Shown piece after piece: positions 57,647 to 64,000 of a stretch of DNA of 64,000 nucleotides. Made by a program: the position numbers and the translations under genes. The DNA is from Candidatus Nitrotoga arctica (GTDB taxonomy: Bacteria; Pseudomonadota; Gammaproteobacteria; Burkholderiales; Gallionellaceae), in assembly GCF_918378365.1 (NCBI RefSeq), contig NZ_OU912926.1, positions 186,001-250,000 of the forward strand, written 5' to 3'. Numbering within the stretch: position 1 is the stretch's first letter; the number at the start of each line of letters is the position of its first letter. The notes under the pieces are model-generated. The model searched no databases and had not been told where the DNA came from. It worked only from the letters and a program-made list of their open reading frames with translations.

Positions 57647-57805
57647 TTGATTAGCCTGGATACGCAGATATTCCAGCTCATTAAGATTGGCAAAGGTTCA
57701 ATCCACGTGAACGTCTTTGCCGGTGACAACTATAAAATCGAAGTTAATCACTGCGAGTATGGGCTTCTCGAACGAGAGACTGTTTCCCGCTATGATGGTG
57801 CGTAA
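57647..57805 (+). CDS. 52-residue ORF just after pilU
   Basis: A frame in phase with pilU, after its TGA, runs from a TTG at 57647 to TAA at 57805. It reads LISLDTQIFQLIKIGKGSIH ... VNVFAGDNYKIEVN ... YGLLERETVSRYDGA. The alternating hydrophobic pattern and balanced codons look like a real beta-rich protein. No ATG or good ribosome binding site is visible, so it may be the end of a decayed gene or a C-terminal extension of PilU cut off by a stop. I recognise no family. Confidence 0.4.
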   Translation: MISLDTQIFQLIKIGKGSIHVNVFAGDNYKIEVNHCEYGLLERETVSRYDGA

Positions 57806-57820
57806 GCACTTTCCGGCAAG

Positions 57821-58528
57821 TTACTCTAAAACTTCGCGCTCAATTTCTTCCACGGTGACATGGCGCACGTCCTTACCCTTGACCATATAAACCACATATT
57901 CGGACATGTTCTTGGCATGATCACCAATGCGCTCAATGGCTTTGGCGACGAACAGAATTTCCAGTGCAGTGGAGATGGTGCGCGGGTCTTCCATCATGAA
58001 GGTGATGAGGTAACGCATGATGGTGCGGAATTCTTCATCCACCAACTCATCCTGGCGCACCACCTGAGCAGCATAGGCAAGATCAAGACGAGCAAAGGCA
58101 TCCAGCGATTTGCGTAGCATGTCCAAAGCCAGTTCTGCGGCATGCTTGATCTCCGTATAACGTGGCAGGATGAGACTGTTCCTCTGCGCCAGCAGTTTGC
58201 CCATGCGTGCAATTTTTTCCGCCTCGTCGCCGATACGTTCGAGATCAGTAATCGTCTTGATCACCGTCATCACCATACGCAAGTCACCCGCGGCAGGCTG
58301 GCGGCGAGCAATAATCTGGTTACAGCTCTCGTCGATTTCTACTTCCATCGCGTTAACACGATGATCATCATTGATAATGCGATTCATCAGCGGCACATCG
58401 CCACTAACCAGCGCCTCAATAGCGAGCCGAATTTGACTCTCCACCAGTCCACCCATTTGTAATACTCGCGCACGCACTGCTTCCAGCTCGGCGTCAAATT
58501 GCTTAGAGGTATGTTCAGTGGAGACCAC
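57821..58528 (-). CDS. phoU: phosphate signalling protein PhoU
   Basis: PhoU links phosphate transport to the PhoR/PhoB system. The 235-residue protein has two three-helix repeats: EHTSKQFDAELEAVRARVLQMGGLVESQI, RIINDDHRVNAMEVEIDESCNQIIARRQPAAGDLRMVMTVIKTITDLERIGDEAEKIA and EILFVAKAIERIGDHAKNMSEYVVYMVKG. The pst and phoBR genes that usually adjoin are absent. Confidence 0.95.
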   Translation of the reverse strand: MVSTEHTSKQFDAELEAVRARVLQMGGLVESQIRLAIEALVSGDVPLMNRIINDDHRVNAMEVEIDESCNQIIARRQPAAGDLRMVMTVIKTITDLERIGDEAEKIARMGKLLAQRNSLILPRYTEIKHAAELALDMLRKSLDAFARLDLAYAAQVVRQDELVDEEFRTIMRYLITFMMEDPRTISTALEILFVAKAIERIGDHAKNMSEYVVYMVKGKDVRHVTVEEIEREVLE

Positions 58529-58595
58529 GATTCAGATCCTTTTATGGCTAAGGTTGGGCGATACTACTCGCGTGCTGTGACAATTTTGTTGCATA

Positions 58596-59255
58596 TTAAG
58601 CAGTAAAGGTCTGTACTCCGCTTGTAGTTCCCAGCAGTAGCACGTCCGCCCCACGACGCGCAAACAGGCCATTGGTGACCACCCCCGTAATATTATTTAT
58701 TGTCGTTTCCAGCTCTATCGGATTCAATATTTTTAGGCCAGATACATCAAGAATGAGATTGCCGTTGTCAGTCACAAAACCCTCACGCAATTTGGGCTGA
58801 CCACCCAGCAACACCATCTGGCGTGCCACATAACTGCTGGCCATGGGGATCACCTCCAGCGGCAATGGGAAGCTTCCAAGAACATCCACTAGCTTGCTGG
58901 AATCGCATAAACAAATAAATTTTTTGCTTGCAGCGGCTACTATTTTTTCGCGCGTCAATGCGCCGCCACCGCCCTTAATCATATGCAAATGACGCGTAAT
59001 CTCGTCTGCTCCATCCACATAAATAGATAAGCTACCTATATCATTCAGCGAAACTACCTGGATGCCATGCTCTTTTAAGCGCTGCGCTGAAGCCTCGGAG
59101 CTGGCCACTGCAGCGCATATTTTTTTCTTGATCTTTCCCAGTTCGTCTATAAAGAAATTGGCCGTCGAGCCGGTGCCCACTCCCACGATGCAATTCGCCG
59201 GGACATATGCTATTGCGGCTTGTGCCACCGCGAGCTTTAACTCATCTTGCGTCAT
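58596..59255 (-). CDS. rpiA: ribose-5-phosphate isomerase A
   Basis: RpiA interconverts ribose-5-P and ribulose-5-P, for the pentose phosphate and Calvin cycles. The 219-residue protein has [65 protein letters not shown] (catalytic Asp/Lys) and [17 protein letters not shown]. Length and motifs are standard. Confidence 0.96.
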   Translation of the reverse strand: MTQDELKLAVAQAAIAYVPANCIVGVGTGSTANFFIDELGKIKKKICAAVASSEASAQRLKEHGIQVVSLNDIGSLSIYVDGADEITRHLHMIKGGGGALTREKIVAAASKKFICLCDSSKLVDVLGSFPLPLEVIPMASSYVARQMVLLGGQPKLREGFVTDNGNLILDVSGLKILNPIELETTINNITGVVTNGLFARRGADVLLLGTTSGVQTFTA

Positions 59256-59501
59256 GATTATGCTGCCTCAATTTAACAAATATTGTTTCTTGCCCCGGAT
59301 TATTGCAGGAATTAACACTTTTAGAAACACTTGGCATCGTGCATATTATGATATCTTTAGAAAATTATCGTGCGGCCTTGCCAAGCAGGTTGTCACCAGA
59401 AAAATTGTAACCTTACCCTCATACAACGATGTATTGTCCGAAGCAAAGTTAACTTTAACCATGCAGTTGAAGTGCTTCACGGAGCTAACGCCATTTTAGA
59501 A

Positions 59502-60059
59502 ATGACAAAACATAACGGAAACACTGTTCCATTACAACCCGAGGGAATTCCATCGCCATGGATTTGTCACTATGCTAAATTGATTCGTAGCGGCGGTCAG
59601 GTGCTCGATTTAGCTTGTGGCAGTGGACGCCATGCGCGTTGGCTTGCGGCTAATAACTGGCGAGTAAATGCTGTGGATCTCGATGCGGCTGCTCTTGCCG
59701 GGCTGCAACAGCTATCTAATGTATCAACCAAAATCGCAGACTTGGAGAATAATATTTGGCCCTATGCTGACTATCACTTCGATGGCATAGTTGTCAGCCG
59801 TTATCTGCATCGGCCACTATTACCACGACTGATCGAGTCGCTAAATGCTGGTGGAGTGCTGATTTACGAAACTTTCATGGACGGCAATGAGCGTTTTGGG
59901 CGACCTAAAAACCCCGATTTTTTGCTGCGTTCTAACGAGCTATTGGAGTTTTTTTCCCCGCATCTGACAGTCATTGCCTATCAACAAGGCGAGTTTCAAG
60001 AGCCAGGTCCCACCGTCATGCAGCGCATTTGCGCAGTGTCTGAAAGGCGCAACCATTAA
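59502..60059 (+). CDS. class I SAM-dependent methyltransferase
   Basis: The 185-residue protein has motif I GQVLDLACGSGRHARWLAANNWRVNAVDLD, a motif-IV-like YHFDGIVVSRYLHRPLLPRLIESLNAGGVLIYETFMDGNERFGRP and a C-terminal HLTVIAYQQGEFQEPGPTVMQRI. It resembles TehB-like and UbiE-like small methyltransferases; the acceptor is unknown. A frame open further upstream has no homology-like content, so the ATG at 59502 is preferred although its ribosome binding site is weak. Confidence 0.82.
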   Translation: MTKHNGNTVPLQPEGIPSPWICHYAKLIRSGGQVLDLACGSGRHARWLAANNWRVNAVDLDAAALAGLQQLSNVSTKIADLENNIWPYADYHFDGIVVSRYLHRPLLPRLIESLNAGGVLIYETFMDGNERFGRPKNPDFLLRSNELLEFFSPHLTVIAYQQGEFQEPGPTVMQRICAVSERRNH

Positions 60060-60161
60060 TTCGAGAACTAACATTAGATATAGATAGGGCTTGTATATCT
60101 CAAGCTACATTCATTTATATTTGGTCACCCTAAATCAACCTGATATTTTCGTTTGTAATGG

Positions 60162-60815
60162 TTAGTTTTCGTCCAAACTCTTCTTGGCGAACTTAACGTC
60201 GAGCTGTTTTAATTTGCGATATAAATGAGTGCGTTCCAAGCCAACGTTCTTCGCCACACGGGTCATATTGCCGTTTTCTTTATGCATATGATAATTAAAA
60301 TACAGGCTGTCAAAATGATCACGCGCTTCGCGTAATGGCAAGTCGAGCGGCAAGGGGAATTGTGCCGCAGTCCCCCAAAGGGTCGCCATGTTTCCCCGAT
60401 CAGTTAACGATGTAACTTCCTGCCGAATATTTGGTGTTGCACCCAGCTTGATTGCCTTGGCAACAGCATCAAGCAATTTCTGTAACGCAATGGGTTTTTC
60501 AAGGAAATCCACCGCACCGATGCGCGTCGCCTCAAGTGCTGTTTCTATGGTGCCATGCCCTGACATCATGATCACTGGCATAGTCAACAAGTTCTGTCCC
60601 ACCCACTCTTTAAGTAGACTGACGCCATCGGTATTCGGCATCCAAATGTCCAGCAATACCAAATCCGGCACCTGCCGGTTGCGAAAATCGCGAGCCTGAA
60701 TAGCATTTTCAGCCAGATGCACATGATAGCCTTCGTCAAACAAGATTTCCGAGAGCAGCTCGCGTATTCCGATTTCATCATCTACCACTAGAATTTCTTT
60801 AGTTGCCATTTTCAT
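60162..60815 (-). CDS. NtrX-like response regulator lacking the AAA+ domain
   Basis: The 217-residue protein has a receiver domain (EILVVDDEIGIRELLSEILFDEGY; phospho-Asp in LVLLDIWMPNTDG; MSGHG; FLEKPI) and a C-terminal Fis-type helix-turn-helix (NMTRVAKNVGLERTHLYRKLKQL). Full NtrX proteins (about 450 residues) have a sigma-54-activating AAA+ ATPase between these; here only a linker of about 60 residues lies between them. It would bind DNA but could not activate sigma-54 promoters. The ATG overlaps the ntrY stop by 4 bp, so NtrY is its probable kinase. Confidence 0.88.
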   Translation of the reverse strand: MKMATKEILVVDDEIGIRELLSEILFDEGYHVHLAENAIQARDFRNRQVPDLVLLDIWMPNTDGVSLLKEWVGQNLLTMPVIMMSGHGTIETALEATRIGAVDFLEKPIALQKLLDAVAKAIKLGATPNIRQEVTSLTDRGNMATLWGTAAQFPLPLDLPLREARDHFDSLYFNYHMHKENGNMTRVAKNVGLERTHLYRKLKQLDVKFAKKSLDEN

Positions 60816-62935
60816 ACGACCTCTATCAATAAGGGCAAGGTAACACTTACTCTTGTTCCACCAGTTGTCACATTTTCAATAACAATACTGCCACCGTGTT
60901 CTTCCACAATTTTCTTCACGATTGCTAAACCTAGCCCAGTACCCTTGGGCTTAGTCGTTCTGTAAGGTTCAAAAGCACGCGCCAGCAAATGCTCAGGAAA
61001 ACCGCAGCCATTGTCTTGCACACACAATTTTAATGCGCTGCCCTCCTCTGCCGTGCTCAGGATAATTTCCCGTTGAGTCACGTTTTGTAGAGCATCATAC
61101 GAATTCTGCAACAAATTATGGATCACTTGGCGCAAGCGTGTCGCATCCCCCTTCACCCAAGTTTGGGTCGCATTCAAGCGTAAGGTGATTGGACTGCTGT
61201 TAGCTTCATACAACCCGAGCACTTCGCGTAGTAGCTGGTGCATGTCCAGCACTACCAGTTTGGGAGCAGGCGCCCGGGCATAATCCGCGAATTCGGTTAC
61301 CATGTTTTTCATGGCTGCTACTTGACTTACGATAGTCTGCGTGGCCCGCTGCAATAGCTGCGCGTCGCTACCGTCCAGCTTGGCGCTCAACTTGTGCTGA
61401 AGGCGCTCTGCGGACAGCTGAATAGGTGTAAGCGGATTCTTAATTTCATGCGCCAAACGGCGTGCCACTTCACCCCACGCGGCCTGACGTTCCGCTTGCA
61501 GCAAATAGGTAATATCGTCGAACACAACCACGTAGCTATTATCCGCCGCTGTGGATAACCGGGTGCCGCGCATTAACAAGATCTGATCACCATTCTTGCT
61601 TAGCCGCTCAATTTGACGCTGCCATTCGCCGCTTGTCACTTCATTAAAAGCCTGCATGATCGCATCGGAAAAAGGACGGAGCAGGGGATGACGCACGGCG
61701 ATTTCCGCTAACGGCACATCCTGCATATCCAGGAGCGACGCCCCAAGTATCTGCGCCGCACTACTGTTGACAGAACGCAGCTTGAATTGTTCATCCACTA
61801 CTAACACTCCAGACGATAGGTGTGCCAGCATGCTTTCCAAGTAGGCTTTAGCATCTTCCGCTTGGCGTTGTTGCTGTTCACTTGTGGTTTTCGCATCGGC
61901 CAGTTGTAACGTCATCTGGTTGAACAGTCCGGTCAGTGCCCCCAGTTCATCACGGCTTTTAATGGGATGCTGACGTGAAAAGTCACCCTGCGCTACCGCC
62001 CGAGTTCCTTCGGCTAGTGCTGCGAGCGGTGCGCTTAGGCGATCACTGATAAAAAAAGCAGCTGACACCGCACTCAACAACACAATCAACAGCGATAGCG
62101 TCAGCGTGATGCCATACAAGCGCTTCAATCCCAAACGAGACAATGCTAACTCCTGGTAATCGCGATAAACCGCCCGTACCATTTCTGCATCAGCGGCAAG
62201 CTGTTTGGGCACTGGCTGTGTCAGTTGCAGAATACGCGCGCCGGCTGACAGTTGCAGCGGCTTAACCAGCACCAGCACACGCAATATCAGGCTGTTATCA
62301 GGCAGTGTATCAATAATGCTATGAAGTCCCTGCTGGCTTGCCTCTCGCAGCATTTCGGCAGCCGGTGTATCGGGAGGCGGCTTGCGGTTGCTACTGGCAA
62401 ACGCAAGTAGCTTTCCGCTTTTGTTAAACAACGCAGCATCATGGGCAGGACCTTTGCTTATTAGCTGGCCCAACGTTTTTGTGTATTGCTCTGGAGATTG
62501 TTTGGCAAGTAGCAGGGCGGTGGACTGAGCTTTTTTGCTCAATTCCTTAAGACCCGTTTCCAGCGCATTTCGGCCCAAGTTTAAACCGCCCTCCAACGCT
62601 TTTTCTACCCGAAGGTCGAACCACGATTCAATGCTCTTATCAAGAAACTGTACCGAAACAGCATACACCAGTAAACCGGGCAGGATCGCAATCAAAATGA
62701 AAAACAACGTCAAACGCAGAGTGAGTTTCGCACCGAATACCTGTGTCTTAAGCTTGCCGCGCAACTGCCATAATTGATAGCCAACCAGCACGGTTAGATA
62801 CACGGCTAAGACCCCGGCCAAAGCCAGCAGTACATAGTAATTGCGTGAGAACAACTCAGTATTAGCGCTGGCGCTTGACAGCAGATAAAGCAGGAAGCTG
62901 CCAACCAGTGCGCTGATGAAAATTAAGTATTTCAC
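60812..62935 (-). CDS. ntrY: NtrY-type sensor histidine kinase
   Basis: The 707-residue membrane kinase has several N-terminal spans (ISALVGSFLLYLLSSA, YVLLALAGVLAVYLTVLVGY, LTLFFILIAILPGLLVYAVSV), a periplasmic domain and another span near 280. Then come HAMP (RLSAPLAALAEGTRAVAQGDFS), PAS (MLAHLSSGVLVVDEQFKLRSVNSSAAQILG), the phospho-His box RRLAHEIKNPLTPIQLSAERL (His at about 495) and ATPase motifs NLLQNSYDAL, DNGCGFP and GTGLGLAIVKK. NtrY systems respond to nitrogen or redox state. Confidence 0.92.
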   Translation of the reverse strand: MKYLIFISALVGSFLLYLLSSASANTELFSRNYYVLLALAGVLAVYLTVLVGYQLWQLRGKLKTQVFGAKLTLRLTLFFILIAILPGLLVYAVSVQFLDKSIESWFDLRVEKALEGGLNLGRNALETGLKELSKKAQSTALLLAKQSPEQYTKTLGQLISKGPAHDAALFNKSGKLLAFASSNRKPPPDTPAAEMLREASQQGLHSIIDTLPDNSLILRVLVLVKPLQLSAGARILQLTQPVPKQLAADAEMVRAVYRDYQELALSRLGLKRLYGITLTLSLLIVLLSAVSAAFFISDRLSAPLAALAEGTRAVAQGDFSRQHPIKSRDELGALTGLFNQMTLQLADAKTTSEQQQRQAEDAKAYLESMLAHLSSGVLVVDEQFKLRSVNSSAAQILGASLLDMQDVPLAEIAVRHPLLRPFSDAIMQAFNEVTSGEWQRQIERLSKNGDQILLMRGTRLSTAADNSYVVVFDDITYLLQAERQAAWGEVARRLAHEIKNPLTPIQLSAERLQHKLSAKLDGSDAQLLQRATQTIVSQVAAMKNMVTEFADYARAPAPKLVVLDMHQLLREVLGLYEANSSPITLRLNATQTWVKGDATRLRQVIHNLLQNSYDALQNVTQREIILSTAEEGSALKLCVQDNGCGFPEHLLARAFEPYRTTKPKGTGLGLAIVKKIVEEHGGSIVIENVTTGGTRVSVTLPLLIEVV

Positions 62936-62938
62936 TGC

Positions 62939-63550
62939 CTACTCACTTTCGCGGTCTGCAGCAGATACGATGGGGCGAACTATCCAGCGGTACCAATTGG
63001 AATCAAAGTTCCAGTCTTGGGTGGCCAAGGCATTGACTTGCAATGGTTTGGGTAATTGCGTTACATCCAGACGCATTCGCGTGGCAGCAATGTAGTCCCC
63101 TTTTTGGGGCAACAACGCTGTAATATAATCATTGTTTTTCTGGAGCAGCGAAGCATCAATAGGTGAAGCAGATTGATGACTGATAATACGCAGTGCATCA
63201 CCCAAGCTAGAAAAGTTTTGGAATAGCGAGCCACGCGTGATGCGGTACTGGCGCGTCAGTTTGTTGTAAGATAGTTTGGCAGTCTGTTCATTTTTTGCGA
63301 TAACTTCGTCCAGCCAGTACCAACGCGGACGAATCAAGGTGAACTCGCTAATGAAATACAGAGGCACCCCGCGCGTCAGTGCTTGATCTACAACAAAGTT
63401 TAAGCTAATGTCGAAATCAGCTGAAAACTGGTAACTGCCGTCAGAAAGTCGCGCCTCAGTTTTACGCACGGTAATACCCTCGGCACAGACGACCGAAATG
63501 CCTAGCCAGAATGCCAGCAGCACAGCCAGCAATCGCTCCAAGTTATGCAT
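62939..63550 (-). CDS. DUF4390 secreted protein
   Basis: The 203-residue protein has a signal peptide (LLAVLLAFWLGISVVCA) and the DUF4390 body: LSDGSYQFSADFDISLNFVVDQALTRGVPLYFISEFTLIRPRWYWLDE and DWNFDSNWYRWIVRP. It usually lies between rsmB and ntrY in betaproteobacteria, as here. The ATG at 63550 overlaps the rsmB end by 8 bp. The role is unknown, possibly tied to NtrY signalling. Confidence 0.88.
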   Translation of the reverse strand: MHNLERLLAVLLAFWLGISVVCAEGITVRKTEARLSDGSYQFSADFDISLNFVVDQALTRGVPLYFISEFTLIRPRWYWLDEVIAKNEQTAKLSYNKLTRQYRITRGSLFQNFSSLGDALRIISHQSASPIDASLLQKNNDYITALLPQKGDYIAATRMRLDVTQLPKPLQVNALATQDWNFDSNWYRWIVRPIVSAADRESE

Positions 63551-64000
63551 GCTTTTGCAGTAATGCATAAAAGAAACCATCGTGCTGGTCATTGGGGAAT
63601 ATTTGACCTTCATTTAAATTGGGCATGGACAGCGGTAATTGTTTGCCATCGTCATGCTGATTTAAAAACTCATTAATAACTTCCTGGTTTTCTCGCGCAA
63701 AAATGGAACAGGTTACATATAGTAGCTTTCCATCTCTTTCCAGCAACTGCCACAATGCGCAAAGAATATGCAACTGCTGTTGCGCGAACCCATTGATGTC
63801 GCCCGGACGACGCAGCCACTTTATATCGGGATGGCGCCGCACCACCCCGGAGGCAGAGCAGGGTACATCGGCCAAAATTCGATGGAATGGTTTGCCATCC
63901 CACCAGCTATCAGGCTGTGCCGCATCACCGCTTTGCAACTGCGCATGCAATTGCAAACGTTGCAGGTTTTCACGTACCAGTTCCAAACGCTGCGAATTTT
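63543..64000 (-). CDS. rsmB: 16S rRNA m5C967 methyltransferase RsmB (5' end beyond window)
   Basis: About 151 C-terminal residues are visible and the frame is open to the window edge (SQRLELVRENLQRLQL). Motif IV (ILADVPCSASGVVRRHPDIKWLRR) and motif VI (LLYVTCSIFARENQEVI, with the catalytic Cys) identify the enzyme, which makes m5C967 in 16S rRNA. The C-terminus ends DGFFYALLQKHA as in the family. Confidence 0.93.
   Translation of the reverse strand, partial: NSQRLELVRENLQRLQLHAQLQSGDAAQPDSWWDGKPFHRILADVPCSASGVVRRHPDIKWLRRPGDINGFAQQQLHILCALWQLLERDGKLLYVTCSIFARENQEVINEFLNQHDDGKQLPLSMPNLNEGQIFPNDQHDGFFYALLQKHA

Overview
The window looks like the chromosome of a betaproteobacterium of the Nitrosomonadales/Gallionellaceae type, and most probably a nitrite oxidiser of the 'Candidatus Nitrotoga' kind. 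The housekeeping genes (aceE/aceF, rng-maf-rlmH-rsfS-nadD, yggS-proC-yggT-yggU, pilT/pilU, ccmFGHI, ntrY/ntrX) are of betaproteobacterial type. Among them lies a complete set of genes for a periplasmic nitrite oxidoreductase (NXR). The genus is an inference from gene content; no 16S rRNA gene is present.

Layout. 1-1040: IS630-type transposase, cut by the window edge. 1.25-8.3 kb: rsmE, then a glycosylation-type cluster (SEC-C/TPR/O-GlcNAc-transferase-like protein, a methyltransferase with a coiled-coil tail, a two-domain GT2-GT4 glycosyltransferase). 8.4-12.8 kb: ccmF-ccmG-ccmH-ccmI for late steps of cytochrome c maturation, with ccmABCDE not here. 13-15.8 kb: xthA, pyrE, a DUF4124 protein, a small membrane protein. 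16-17 kb: rpoH behind a promoter that carries a CIRCE (HrcA) operator. 17.4-26.0 kb: the NXR cassette, made up of a perfect FNR/CRP-type palindrome, nxrA, nxrB, nxrC, a terminator, a TorD/NarJ-type chaperone, small ORFs and an Mrp-type Fe-S carrier ATPase. A PepSY-type membrane protein and an intact IS1595-type element with inverted repeats and an 8-bp target duplication follow. 28.2-35.7 kb: one tight operon aceE-aceF-nadD-rsfS-rlmH-maf-rng. 35.8-46.8 kb: 5-formyl-THF cyclo-ligase, ilvA, two lipoproteins, thiL-pgpA-SNase, lpxH, two tandem cyclophilins, a TPR protein. 47-60 kb: glnS, uspA, cysS, small proteins, yggS-proC-yggT-yggU, pilT-pilU, phoU, rpiA, a methyltransferase. 60.1-64 kb: ntrX-like and ntrY genes, a DUF4390 protein and the 3' part of rsmB, all reading leftward.

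How the parts fit. NxrA (Tat signal, Mo-bis-MGD) and NxrB (four Fe-S clusters) would be folded in the cytoplasm with the TorD-like chaperone, loaded with Fe-S clusters (perhaps by the Mrp-type protein) and exported together by Tat. NxrC (Sec signal, heme-b type gamma subunit, no membrane anchor seen) would join in the periplasm and pass electrons to c-type cytochromes, whose maturation uses the nearby ccm genes. Arginine codon choice in the cassette (many AGA and CGG) differs from the flanking genes. This, the long gene-free stretch on its left and the IS on its right suggest acquisition by horizontal transfer.

The most notable findings are the NXR cassette itself and its regulatory palindrome, a 33-bp duplication across the nxrA stop codon, small unrecognised ORFs in the cassette (one a possible fossil of an Fe-S protein), the CIRCE-controlled rpoH, and a cyclophilin pair in which one copy has lost its signal peptide by frameshift.
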